NCBI GenBank assembly: GCA_017411235.1
Contig: JAFPMR010000233.1
Coordinates: 1 to 17,395, forward strand
Origin: Bacilli bacterium
GTDB taxonomy: Bacteria > Bacillota_I > Bacilli_A > RF39 > UBA660
Direction: 5' to 3'
Length of the DNA stretch: 17,395 nucleotides
In this document: in pieces, positions 1 through 6,971 of the stretch
Layout: every line of letters starts with the position of its first letter
Position numbering within the stretch: the stretch's first letter is position 1
Translations under genes and position numbers: made by a program
Notes under the pieces: generated by a model
The model's input: only the letters and a program-made list of their open reading frames with translations
Databases searched by the model: none
What the model was told of the DNA's origin: nothing

Positions 1-1
1 A

Positions 2-223
2 ATGTTAGATGCATTAGAAAAATCATTCAAAGAGGATGGAGCAACTACTACAAAAGAGTATGTAAAAGGAAGAGAAAACATATATGTACATCCAGCAGTA
101 GATAAATACACAAAGACAAGTGATAGTGCATTTAATAAGATACTAAAGATAAAAGAAATGATAGATAAGTATAGTGCTGTAACAAAATATGATGAATTTG
201 ATGCATTTCAAGATATGAATTAA
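2..223 (+). CDS. terS: Terminase small subunit, P27-like, C-terminal part (5' truncated by window edge)
   Basis: Seventy-three residues are visible. The ATG at position 2 is probably an internal Met, because the frame is open to the window edge and no ribosome binding site can be seen. The segment INIYVHPAVDKY-like (NIYVHPAVDKY, then an amphipathic helix SDSAFNKILKIKEMIDKY) resembles the C-terminal part of P27-family small terminases. These proteins bind the packaging site on phage DNA and hand it to the large subunit. The stop codon overlaps the terL start (TAATG at 221-225), so the two should be translationally coupled. Identity rests mainly on position directly before terL plus this weak motif; the DNA-binding N-terminus is outside the window. 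Confidence 0.75.
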   Translation: MLDALEKSFKEDGATTTKEYVKGRENIYVHPAVDKYTKTSDSAFNKILKIKEMIDKYSAVTKYDEFDAFQDMN

Positions 224-1905
224 TGACATACATAGAAGAATATAACAAATGGATCAAAGAACATCCTAATAGAGTATGTAAGAAAGTAAAGACAATATAT
301 GAGAGATTAGCAAAAGAAGTAAATATAGAAAATGAAGTAACATTTACAAATAAAGCAACTGGAGAAGTAGAAACACATACTTATGTATTTGATGAAAAGA
401 AAGGAAAGAGATGCATTAACTTTATTGAGAAGTTTTGTAGACAGTCTAAAGGACAATGGAGTGGAAAGCCATTAAAGTTAGAGTTATTTCAAAAAGCATT
501 CTTAGAAGCATTATTTGGATTTGTAGATAAAGAAACTGGAAAGAGAAAATATAGAAAAGCAATATTATTTGTAGCTCGTAAAAATGGAAAGTCAGTATTG
601 GATTCTGGAATAGCAAATTACATGCTAACAAGTGATGGAGAAGGTGGAGCAGAGATATACTCAATAGCCACTAAAAAAGACCAGTCAAAGATAGTCTGGG
701 AAGAAAGTAAAAAGATGATAAAGAAAAGTCCATCATTAGATAAAAGAATAAGATGCTTAGTAGGAGGAATATACTATGATGCAACTGATTCAAGCTTTAG
801 AGCTTTATCAAGTGATAGTAATTCTCTGGATGGATTAAATAGTCATTTAGTAATAGCAGATGAAGTACATGCATGGAAAGATAAGAACTTATTAGATGTA
901 ATGTATGATAGCATGAGTGCAAGAGAGCAACCTTTACTAATAGAAACTTCTACAATGGGAACAGTAAGGCAAAATGTATTTGATATTGAATATGATTATG
1001 CAAGTCAAGTAATAGATGGAGTAATACAAGATGATGTATTATTACCAGTTATCTATGAATTAGATGATGAAAAAGAATGGATAAATGAAGAGAGTTGGTA
1101 TAAGTCTAATCCAGCATTAGGAAAGATAAAACCTATAAAGACATTAAGAGAGAAAGTAGAAAGAGCAAAGAATAATCCTATAGAGTTAGTAAACTTATTA
1201 TGTAAAGATTTCAATGTAAGACAAAATACAATAAATGCATGGCTTACATTTGAGGATCTAAATAATGAAGAAATCTATAATGAATGGAAAGATAACTATT
1301 GTATAGGTGGATGTGATTTATCAAGTACAACAGACTTAACATGTGCAACTATACTAGGAATAAAGAATAAAAAGATAAGAGTAAAGCAAATGTATTGGAT
1401 TCCAAGAAATATGCTAGAGAAGAAAGTAATTGAAGATAAAATACCATATGACAAATGGCTTAAAGCTGGATGGCTAAGATTATCTGGAGATACTAAGATA
1501 GATTATCATGATGTAACTAAGTGGTATCTAGAAGAAGTCCAGAATAATGATTTAAGACCATTATGGATAGGATATGATAGTTGGAATGCTAATTACTGGA
1601 AAATAGACATGGAAGAAAATGGATTTGACATGGTAGAAGTAAGACAAGGATATAAAACAGAATCAGCTCCATTAAAACAAATGAAAGCTGATTTAATAGA
1701 TAAAAAAATCAACTACAATAATAATCCAATATTAAAATGGAACTTATCTAATGTAGTTGTTAAAGTAGATGATAATGAGAATATTATGTTATCAAAAGAA
1801 AAAGCAAGACAAAGAATAGATGGAGCAGCAAGTCTAATGGATGCATATGTAATTTACATAAATAGACAACAAGAATACTTAAATTATATAAGTGAGGAGG
1901 TATAA
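223..1905 (+). CDS. terL: Terminase large subunit (packaging ATPase/nuclease)
   Basis: 560 residues, a normal full length for an HK97-type TerL. This is the motor that pumps phage DNA into the prohead and cuts the concatemer. The ATPase half shows a Walker A variant VARKNGKS (about residues 117-124), Walker B with acidic pair HLVIADE (208-214) and a coupling motif ETSTMG (241-246). The nuclease half shows an RNase H-like acidic set: GGCDLSSTTD (Asp365), WIGYDSW (Asp452) and RIDGAASLMDAY (Asp533/Asp540). The start overlaps the upstream stop by one base. The next gene, portal, begins four bases after the stop, as is usual for this module. The order and the whole-protein pattern fit the Terminase_1 family. 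Confidence 0.97.
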   Translation: MTYIEEYNKWIKEHPNRVCKKVKTIYERLAKEVNIENEVTFTNKATGEVETHTYVFDEKKGKRCINFIEKFCRQSKGQWSGKPLKLELFQKAFLEALFGFVDKETGKRKYRKAILFVARKNGKSVLDSGIANYMLTSDGEGGAEIYSIATKKDQSKIVWEESKKMIKKSPSLDKRIRCLVGGIYYDATDSSFRALSSDSNSLDGLNSHLVIADEVHAWKDKNLLDVMYDSMSAREQPLLIETSTMGTVRQNVFDIEYDYASQVIDGVIQDDVLLPVIYELDDEKEWINEESWYKSNPALGKIKPIKTLREKVERAKNNPIELVNLLCKDFNVRQNTINAWLTFEDLNNEEIYNEWKDNYCIGGCDLSSTTDLTCATILGIKNKKIRVKQMYWIPRNMLEKKVIEDKIPYDKWLKAGWLRLSGDTKIDYHDVTKWYLEEVQNNDLRPLWIGYDSWNANYWKIDMEENGFDMVEVRQGYKTESAPLKQMKADLIDKKINYNNNPILKWNLSNVVVKVDDNENIMLSKEKARQRIDGAASLMDAYVIYINRQQEYLNYISEEV

Positions 1906-1908
1906 CAG

Positions 1909-3108
1909 GTGGAAAGAAGAAGCTTATTTAGTAGAATATTTGGAAATGATAAAAGTACACAAAATCCAGAAAAAGCTACTGAGGTAAAAATACTAGATGA
2001 TAAAAAAGCAGTATTTACACCATACAAAGGAGATTTCAAAAATGATGCAGATGTAAGAGCATGTGTAGATGCAATAGCAAGAAATGGAGCTAAGATGCAT
2101 CCTAGACATATAAGAAACAACAAAGATGGAATAGAGAATTTAAAAGGTAGTTTATATAGAATATTAGCAAAACAACCTAATGAATTACAAAATGCATATC
2201 AATTCTATTATCAAGTAATTACAAATCTAGAGTTATATAATGACTCTTTTATTTATGTACAAAGAGATACTGATAATAATAAAGTAACTGGATTATATCC
2301 ATTAGATTTTAGTGAAGGAAAGTTATATGAATATCAAGATAAAATCTGGATCAAGTTCAAATTTGGAAGAAGTAAAGAAAGATTTGTACCATATGATAGT
2401 TGTATTCATTTAACTAGATTTGTAGGAGAAGATGGATTATTTGGTGGAAGTGTAACTCCAATAGTAAAGATATTATCAATGAAACATATTATGGATGAAG
2501 GAATGATAAATGCTATAAGAACTACACAACATATTAGAGGAATTGTAAAATCAACAAAAGCAATGCTAAAGCCAGAAGATGTTAAGAAGATGAGAGATCA
2601 ATTTGTAACTGATTTCATTAGAAATGGAGATAGAAGTGGAATTGGTGGATTAGATGCTACTACAGACTTTACTCCAGTAAAGATAGAGCCAACTACAGCA
2701 AGTGATAGTCAAGTTAAGATAATAGATGGTAAGTTATTATCATACTTTGGAGTAAGTGAAAACATAATCCAGTCAAAGTATAGTGAAGATGAATGGAATG
2801 CATTTTATGAAAGTGTACTAGAACCAATAGGATTACAAATGAGCCTAGAGTTTAGTAATAAACTATTTACTCCTACTGAGAAGTATTTTGGAAATGAAAT
2901 AATATTTGAAAGTAATAGACTACAATATGCATCTAATAGTACAAAGATACAATTATTAAGATTTGGAACTAATATAATGACACAAAATGAATTAAGAGAA
3001 ATATTTAATCTAGCTCCAAGAGAAGATGGAGATGTCATATTAATAGACCAAAATCATAGTGTATTAGAAGAAGGAGAGGAGGATAACAATGAAGGAGAAG
3101 GAAATTAG
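1909..3108 (+). CDS. Portal protein, HK97 family
   Basis: 399 residues. It forms the dodecameric ring at one capsid vertex through which DNA passes and to which the terminase and tail connect. The start is GTG at 1909, chosen because GAGGAGG (1894-1900) lies eight bases upstream and no in-frame ATG is near. Portal-type features are the basic N-terminus MERRSLFSRIFG, the central wing segment with YPLDFSEG, and the C-terminal stretch FGVSENII...YSEDEWNAFYE...LEPIG (roughly residues 280-315), which is very characteristic of HK97-type portals. The C-terminus is acidic and low in complexity (EEGEEDNNEGEGN). Its last 20 bases overlap the protease gene, whose ribosome binding site lies inside the portal coding sequence. 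Confidence 0.95.
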   Translation: MERRSLFSRIFGNDKSTQNPEKATEVKILDDKKAVFTPYKGDFKNDADVRACVDAIARNGAKMHPRHIRNNKDGIENLKGSLYRILAKQPNELQNAYQFYYQVITNLELYNDSFIYVQRDTDNNKVTGLYPLDFSEGKLYEYQDKIWIKFKFGRSKERFVPYDSCIHLTRFVGEDGLFGGSVTPIVKILSMKHIMDEGMINAIRTTQHIRGIVKSTKAMLKPEDVKKMRDQFVTDFIRNGDRSGIGGLDATTDFTPVKIEPTTASDSQVKIIDGKLLSYFGVSENIIQSKYSEDEWNAFYESVLEPIGLQMSLEFSNKLFTPTEKYFGNEIIFESNRLQYASNSTKIQLLRFGTNIMTQNELREIFNLAPREDGDVILIDQNHSVLEEGEEDNNEGEGN

Positions 3109-3703
3109 AAAGTTAGATATTCAATTTAGAGCAGAAGATACAGAAGATGGGAAAATGGAAATAAAAGGATATGCTGCTGTATTTAATAGTCCAGAAACAT
3201 ATGATTATACAGAAGTAATTGATTCAAAAGCATTTGATGAAGCTGATATGAGTGATGTAGTACTAAGATATAATCACAATGATAGTTTTATGGTATTAGC
3301 AAGAACTAGAAATAAATCACTAGAATTAAATGTTGATGAAAAGGGATTATTCATAGATGCTAAATTACAAGATGATATAACAGAACATAAGAATATCTAT
3401 AATGCTATAAAAAGTGGATTAATAGATAAGCAGTCATTTGCATTTACAGTTGAAGAAGATAACTATGACTATGATACAGATACAAGAACTATCACAAAGA
3501 TAGGAAAGTTATTTGATGTATCAGTAGTAGATCAACCTTTCTATAATGCAACTGATGTATCAATAGCAAGAGATTTGAATAATAATGATTTCTTAGAGAG
3601 AAGAGAAAACCTAAGAAAAGAAGTAGAAGAGAGAAAAGCAGAAGAAGAAAGACTTGCAAAATTAAAAGAAGCAAAAGATAATTTGCTATCAATGTTAGAT
3701 TAA
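3089..3703 (+). CDS. Prohead (capsid maturation) protease, HK97 S78 family
   Basis: 204 residues. In HK97-type phages this serine protease is packed inside the prohead, removes the delta-domain of the capsid protein and then digests itself. Visible motifs are KGYAAVFNS (26-34), the catalytic-His region LRYNHN (His63), the catalytic-Ser region DKQSFAF (Ser116) and DVSVVDQPFYNAT (143-155), all in the family order. The C-terminal 40 residues are a charged coiled coil (ERRENLRKEVEERKAEEERL), as expected for a scaffold-associating tail. The start at 3089 is supported by GGAGAGGAGG at 3073-3082 and overlaps the portal end in another frame. It is followed by the hairpin-rich gap before the capsid gene. 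Confidence 0.95.
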   Translation: MKEKEIRKLDIQFRAEDTEDGKMEIKGYAAVFNSPETYDYTEVIDSKAFDEADMSDVVLRYNHNDSFMVLARTRNKSLELNVDEKGLFIDAKLQDDITEHKNIYNAIKSGLIDKQSFAFTVEEDNYDYDTDTRTITKIGKLFDVSVVDQPFYNATDVSIARDLNNNDFLERRENLRKEVEERKAEEERLAKLKEAKDNLLSMLD

Positions 3704-3717
3704 TATGTCAAAGAAAG

Positions 3718-3740
3718 AACATCTGGAGAGATGTTTTTTT
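3718..3740 (+). terminator. Hairpin 1 of 3 with GGAG loop, followed by T-run (terminator-like)
   Basis: AACATCT (3718-3724), loop GGAG (3725-3728) and AGATGTT (3729-3735) form a 7-bp stem that merges into seven Ts ending at 3740. This is the shape of an intrinsic terminator, although the stem is AT-rich and weak. It lies 14 bases after the protease stop. The loop and its flanking bases (CTGGAGAG) are repeated in the next two hairpins. Confidence 0.6.
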
Positions 3741-3756
3741 GTTACTGGAGAGTAAC
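3741..3756 (+). promoter_or_regulatory. Hairpin 2 of 3 with GGAG loop, no T-run
   Basis: GTTACT (3741-3746), GGAG loop (3747-3750) and AGTAAC (3751-3756) form a perfect 6-bp stem immediately after the T-run of hairpin 1. No T-run follows, so it is not a terminator by itself. The CTGGAGAG core is identical to those of hairpins 1 and 3, while the rest of the stem differs on both sides and keeps pairing. Confidence 0.5.
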
Positions 3757-3770
3757 TAAGACATTTTAAT

Positions 3771-3792
3771 AAATTGCTGGAGAGCAGTTTTT
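3771..3792 (+). terminator. Hairpin 3 of 3 with GGAG loop, followed by T-run
   Basis: AAATTGCT (3771-3778), loop GGAG (3779-3782) and AGCAGTTT (3783-3790) form an 8-bp stem with one G-U pair, running into TTTTT (3788-3792). It is terminator-like and lies 54 bases upstream of the capsid start. The GGAGAG in the loop could also act as a Shine-Dalgarno for an 11-codon ORF starting at 3795 (ends 3830), which I consider doubtful. Confidence 0.5.
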
Positions 3793-3843
3793 ATATGGAG
3801 TTTAGGAAGCCAAAAAGAACTAAAAAGTAAAGGAGGACAGAAT

Positions 3844-5004
3844 ATGTCTAGAAAAGAAGAAATTGAAGCTCGTAAATTAGAAATTCGTGAAGAAGTTGAA
3901 GCTACAGAAGAAGTTGAAAAAATAGAAGAACTTACAGAAGAAGTTAAAGCTTTAAATGAAGAAGAAGAGCAAATCAAAGAAGAAGAAAAAAATGAAGAGG
4001 AAGCAAAAGAAGTAGAAGAAAAAAGTTTTCTAGTAAAAGAAGTAAATAAGGAGGAAAGAAAAACTATGGAAAACAAAGAAATGAGAAATACTAAAGAATA
4101 TATCAATGCCTTTGCTGAATATGTAAAAGGTAATGATAAAGAACTTCGTGCATTAGTTACAACTGATGGATATCCTACTGGAAACAGCAATACAGTTGAA
4201 ATTCCAGATATGGTATATGACATTGTAAAAACTGCATGGGAAAGAGAAGATTTAATGTCTAGAGTTAGATCTCTAAGTGTTAAAGGAAATCTTAAAGTAC
4301 AATTTGAAGTAAGTGGAAGTGCAGCTGCAGTTCATACTGAAGGAAATGGAGCAGTTACTGAAGAAGAATTAATCTTAGGAGTAGTAACTCTATTACCAGA
4401 ATCAATTAAGAAATGGTTATCGATTTCAGACGAGGCCCTAGACCTACGTGGAAGTGATTTCTTAAATTATATCTATGATGAAATTACTTATAGAATTGCT
4501 AAGAAATGTGCTGATGTATTAGTAGCTAAAATTGCTGCATTACCTCAAACATTAACTGCTAATGCTAGTGGAGTATATGATAGTGTATCTGCTAACAAGA
4601 TTACAGAAGCTCCAGCTATTGGAACAATTGCAAATGCAATTTCTAACCTAAGTGATGAAACAAGTGATATTACAGTTGTAATGAATAAATTAACTTATGG
4701 AGCATTCAAACAAGCTCAATATGCTGCTCATTATGCTGCTGATATATTTGAAGGAGCTACAGTAATATTCAATAATACATTACCAGCTTACTCTACAGCA
4801 TCATCTGGAGATGTTTATGCTATCGTTGGAGATTTTAATCATGGAGCAATAGCTAACTTCCCTAATGGACAAGATATTGAATTAAAATTTGATGATAAGA
4901 CATTAATGACAAGTGATTTAGTAAGAATATTAGGAAGAAAATTTGTTGCTACTGAGCCAGTTGCAGATAAATCATTCTGTTTAATTGCTAAAGATGGAGA
5001 ATAA
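3844..5004 (+). CDS. Major capsid protein, HK97 fold, with N-terminal delta-domain
   Basis: 386 residues. It is the shell subunit. Residues 1 to about 74 are an extremely Glu/Lys-rich coiled coil typical of the HK97 delta (scaffold) domain. The mature part begins near M75 (KEYINAFAEYVKG) and includes VEIPDMVYDIVK, SAAAVHTEGNGAV, SISDEALDLRG and the C-terminal ILGRKFVATEPV. The start is ATG at 3844 with AGGAGG at 3831-3836. The gene uses more CGT, CTT and CTA codons than its neighbours, and seven of the ~20 CpGs in the phage part of the window fall here, consistent with codon selection in a very highly expressed gene. It also carries an internal Shine-Dalgarno plus in-frame ATG at the domain boundary (separate entry). 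The preceding protease is the expected partner that removes the delta-domain. Confidence 0.96.
   Translation: MSRKEEIEARKLEIREEVEATEEVEKIEELTEEVKALNEEEEQIKEEEKNEEEAKEVEEKSFLVKEVNKEERKTMENKEMRNTKEYINAFAEYVKGNDKELRALVTTDGYPTGNSNTVEIPDMVYDIVKTAWEREDLMSRVRSLSVKGNLKVQFEVSGSAAAVHTEGNGAVTEEELILGVVTLLPESIKKWLSISDEALDLRGSDFLNYIYDEITYRIAKKCADVLVAKIAALPQTLTANASGVYDSVSANKITEAPAIGTIANAISNLSDETSDITVVMNKLTYGAFKQAQYAAHYAADIFEGATVIFNNTLPAYSTASSGDVYAIVGDFNHGAIANFPNGQDIELKFDDKTLMTSDLVRILGRKFVATEPVADKSFCLIAKDGE
4048..4068 (+). promoter_or_regulatory. Possible internal translation start in the capsid gene (SD + ATG at delta/mature boundary)
   Basis: AAGGAGG (4048-4054) lies 11 bases before an in-frame ATG (4066-4068, Met75). 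The site encodes N-K-E-E using AAG and GAG, whereas the surrounding delta-domain mostly uses AAA and GAA. Initiation here would give a protein lacking the acidic coiled coil. The spacing is a little long and no product has been shown, so this is a candidate only. Confidence 0.35.
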
Positions 5005-5023
5005 TTAGAAAGAAGGTATAACT

Positions 5024-5293
5024 ATGCTAGGAGAAATTAAAATGATACAAGGCATTAATCATAATGACTTTGATACTATGATTAATACTTGGATAGAAGC
5101 TGCAAAATTAGATTTGAAGAGTATTGGCATAGTTGAAAGTTTAGTTAATAATCCCAATAGTTTAGTTCAAACAGCAATAATAACATATGTATTAAGTTTT
5201 TTAGATGTAGTAAATGCTGAATTGTATAGTTCAAGTTATGCATTACAAAAAGATGTGTTAAGACATACAACTGAATATATTGAGGATGTCTAA
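5024..5293 (+). CDS. Head-tail connector, gp6-like
   Basis: 89 residues, mostly helical. The pattern HNDFDTMINTWIEAAKLDLKSIGI followed by a second helical block AIITYVLSFL resembles the HK97 gp6 / SPP1 gp15-type adaptor that forms a ring under the portal. It lies directly after the capsid gene and before the stopper gene, the normal place for this protein. Two starts are possible. ATG 5024 (used here) has AGAAGG just upstream, and the leading LGEIKMIQGI looks like the family N-terminus. ATG 5042 has a slightly better AGGAG at eight bases. Its stop overlaps the next start (TAATG). Confidence 0.8.
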   Translation: MLGEIKMIQGINHNDFDTMINTWIEAAKLDLKSIGIVESLVNNPNSLVQTAIITYVLSFLDVVNAELYSSSYALQKDVLRHTTEYIEDV

Positions 5294-5604
5294 TGGAATA
5301 TAGTGAGATTATATATTTAAAAAGTAGTACTAAAACAGAGGATTTGATAGGAAATGTTATCAATTCCTCTGTAACAAGTACTAAATGCTATGCTAAAAAA
5401 CAAAGTATTAGAACTAATGAATTTTATAGTGCTGTAGAAGTTGGATTAACTCCAAGTGTAGAATTTGTAATAAAAAGACTAAACTACAATGGAGAAGAAG
5501 AAGTAGAGTGGAATAATCAAATGTATCAAGTTATAAGGACAGTAGATCCTAAAAATAAATTTGATATTGTATTAATATGTGCTAGAAAAATAGGTGTTAA
5601 TTAA
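5293..5604 (+). CDS. Head-tail joining (stopper) protein
   Basis: 103 residues, beta-rich. Its size and place (between the gp6-like and gp10-like genes), together with the segment EVEWNNQMYQVIRTVDPKNK and C-terminal FDIVLICARK, fit the phage head-tail adaptor family of SPP1 gp16 and HK97 gp7, which closes the portal channel after packaging. In many family members the N-terminus likewise contains a 'YL...' strand followed by a T/S-rich segment. TAATG overlaps at both ends tie its translation to that of its neighbours. The sequence is divergent, so the call depends substantially on synteny. Confidence 0.75.
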   Translation: MEYSEIIYLKSSTKTEDLIGNVINSSVTSTKCYAKKQSIRTNEFYSAVEVGLTPSVEFVIKRLNYNGEEEVEWNNQMYQVIRTVDPKNKFDIVLICARKIGVN

Positions 5605-5972
5605 TGGCTTATAAGTCTATATTAGATGTCAATAAGATATTAGATAGTTATGCTAAAGACATTGCTAAAGATGTAACTACTGATGCTGAAATGATAGCAA
5701 AAAAAGGAGTAGAAGAAATAAAAGCTGCTTCTCCTAAGAGAACTGGTAAATATAGAAGAGGATGGAGAGTAAAGACAAATAAATTAACTGGACATAGTAC
5801 AATTTACAATGCAACATCATATCAACTTACACATTTACTTGAATATCCCCATGCTACTCGAAATGGAGGTATAACAACTCCAAAATCTGCTGGACATATA
5901 GCAAAAGTAGAACAAGCTATTAATAAAGAATTTGAAAGTGATGTAATAAGAATAGTACAAACTGGAGGTTAA
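5604..5972 (+). CDS. HK97 gp10-like tail completion protein
   Basis: 122 residues. The motif run AASPKRTGKYRRGWRVK (about 43-59), the strand TIYNATSYQLTHLLEYPHAT (68-87) and HIAKVEQAINKEF (98-110) are the hallmarks of the HK97-gp10_like family, which acts at the head-tail junction during tail completion. An N-terminal helix precedes them. The length is normal. The start overlaps the previous stop by one base, and the next gene follows one base after the stop. This is one of the safest calls among the small connector genes. Confidence 0.88.
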   Translation: MAYKSILDVNKILDSYAKDIAKDVTTDAEMIAKKGVEEIKAASPKRTGKYRRGWRVKTNKLTGHSTIYNATSYQLTHLLEYPHATRNGGITTPKSAGHIAKVEQAINKEFESDVIRIVQTGG

Positions 5973-5973
5973 T

Positions 5974-6288
5974 ATGAAACATAAAGATGTATATGATTTA
6001 TTGAAAACTTTGAATATTCCAGTAGCATATAGCCACTTTGAAAGTAACAAACAAATTAATCCACCATTTATTGTATATAGAGAAACAAGTCCAGATACTT
6101 TTAAAGCAGATGATTTAACTTACTATAGACCATACAACTTTGAAATAGAACTTGTTACAGAAATAAAAGATGTTGATTTAGAAGAAACTATTGAAGAATT
6201 ATTAACTACAAATAATATTCCATATGATATTAGTGGAGAAGTATGGGATGAAGATGAAAGAATATTCCACAACTTTTATGAAATCTAA
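5974..6288 (+). CDS. Probable tail terminator / minor tail protein
   Basis: 104 residues with an N-terminal helix (KDVYDLLKTLNIPVAYSHF), the segment PPFIVYRETSP, and alternating strands and helices ending in HNFYEI. This layout, and its place between the gp10-like gene and the major tail protein, match the small tail terminator proteins that cap the tail tube (lambda gpU / SPP1 gp17 functional class). I do not recognise a decisive motif, so function is by position and fold-like pattern. GGAGG at 5964-5968 supports ATG 5974. A terminator-like hairpin overlaps its stop codon. Confidence 0.65.
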   Translation: MKHKDVYDLLKTLNIPVAYSHFESNKQINPPFIVYRETSPDTFKADDLTYYRPYNFEIELVTEIKDVDLEETIEELLTTNNIPYDISGEVWDEDERIFHNFYEI

Positions 6289-6309
6289 GTACTGAATAAG
6301 TACTTTTTT
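6287..6309 (+). terminator. Terminator-like hairpin upstream of the major tail protein
   Basis: AAGTACT (6287-6293), loop GAATA (6294-6298) and AGTACTT (6299-6305) form a perfect 7-bp stem running into a T-run through 6309. It begins inside the stop codon of the preceding gene and ends 26 bases before the major tail gene. It may terminate part of the transcription or protect the 5' end of a processed tail-tube mRNA. Confidence 0.65.
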
Positions 6310-6335
6310 ATTTGAAATATTAAGGAGGTAAATAT

Positions 6336-6896
6336 ATGGCAAATAAAGTTAAATTTGGATTATCAAATGTACATGTATCTAAAATAACTTATGCAAATGA
6401 TGGAACTATTACATATGGAACTCCATTTGCTATAAAAGGAGCAGTAAACTTAACATTAGATCCAGAAGGAGAAGCTGCTGATTTCTTTGCTGATAATACT
6501 AAGTATTTTACAGCAAGTGCTAATCAAGGTTATTCTGGAAGTTTAGAACTAGCTCTAATCAATGATGATTTTAGAACTAACATCTTAGGAGAAACTGCTG
6601 ATACTAATGGAGCATTAGTAGAAAATAAAGATGATACAATTAGTGATTTTGCATTAGGATTCCAAATTGATGGAGATCAAGCAAATAGAAGATTCTGGCT
6701 ATATAGTGTAAGTGCTGCTAGACCATCAACTAGTTCACAAACAATTGAAAACTCAAAAGAGCCAGTAACTGATACATTAAATATTACTGCTACTGCAAGA
6801 TTAACAGATGGAGCAGTAAAAGTATTCATGGAAAAAACTCAAGCTAATAGTACTGCATATGAAGGATTCTTTACAGCAGTATATGAGGCTCAATAA
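6336..6896 (+). CDS. Major tail (tube) protein, phi13 family
   Basis: 186 residues, beta-rich. The opening KVKFGLSNVHVSKIT, then AVNLTLDPEGEAADFFADNTKYF (about 38-60), GYSGSLELALI and FALGFQIDG are the recurring features of the phi13-type major tail protein, which polymerises into the tail tube. The C-terminal half (KEPVTDTLNITATARLTDGAV) is also typical. AGGAGG at 6323-6328 gives a strong start. Hairpins flank the gene on both sides, which suits a protein needed in hundreds of copies between low-copy genes. Confidence 0.93.
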   Translation: MANKVKFGLSNVHVSKITYANDGTITYGTPFAIKGAVNLTLDPEGEAADFFADNTKYFTASANQGYSGSLELALINDDFRTNILGETADTNGALVENKDDTISDFALGFQIDGDQANRRFWLYSVSAARPSTSSQTIENSKEPVTDTLNITATARLTDGAVKVFMEKTQANSTAYEGFFTAVYEAQ

Positions 6897-6897
6897 T

Positions 6898-6947
6898 CTA
6901 CTCTTATGAGTAGCACAAAGACTACTCTTAATTGAGTAGTTTTTTTG
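6898..6947 (+). terminator. Double hairpin with interchangeable arms: terminator / possible attenuator
   Basis: Hairpin A is CTACTC (6898-6903), loop TTAT, GAGTAG (6908-6913). Hairpin B is ACTACTC (6921-6927), loop TTAATT, GAGTAGT (6934-6940), followed by a T-run to 6947; flanking A/T bases can lengthen the B stem. Because both hairpins have the same arms, the 3' arm of A can instead pair with the 5' arm of B across an 8-base loop, which would prevent the terminator. The element lies between the high-copy tube gene and the low-copy tape measure gene. Confidence 0.7.
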
Positions 6948-6971
6948 GTATTTATAAGAAAGGAGAATAAT

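Noticed and set aside
3705..3830. Two mini-ORFs in the hairpin gap (16 and 11 codons)
   Set aside because: The first has no RBS; the second could only use the GGAG inside a stem-loop. Hairpin structure explains the region better.
3756..4223. 155-codon open frame on the minus strand
   Set aside because: Antisense of the Glu/Lys-rich delta-domain gives long Ser/Phe-rich open frames; it has no RBS and overlaps the certain capsid gene.
6945..6971. Upstream ATG for the tape measure gene
   Set aside because: It overlaps the terminator T-run and lacks an RBS; ATG 6972 has one.
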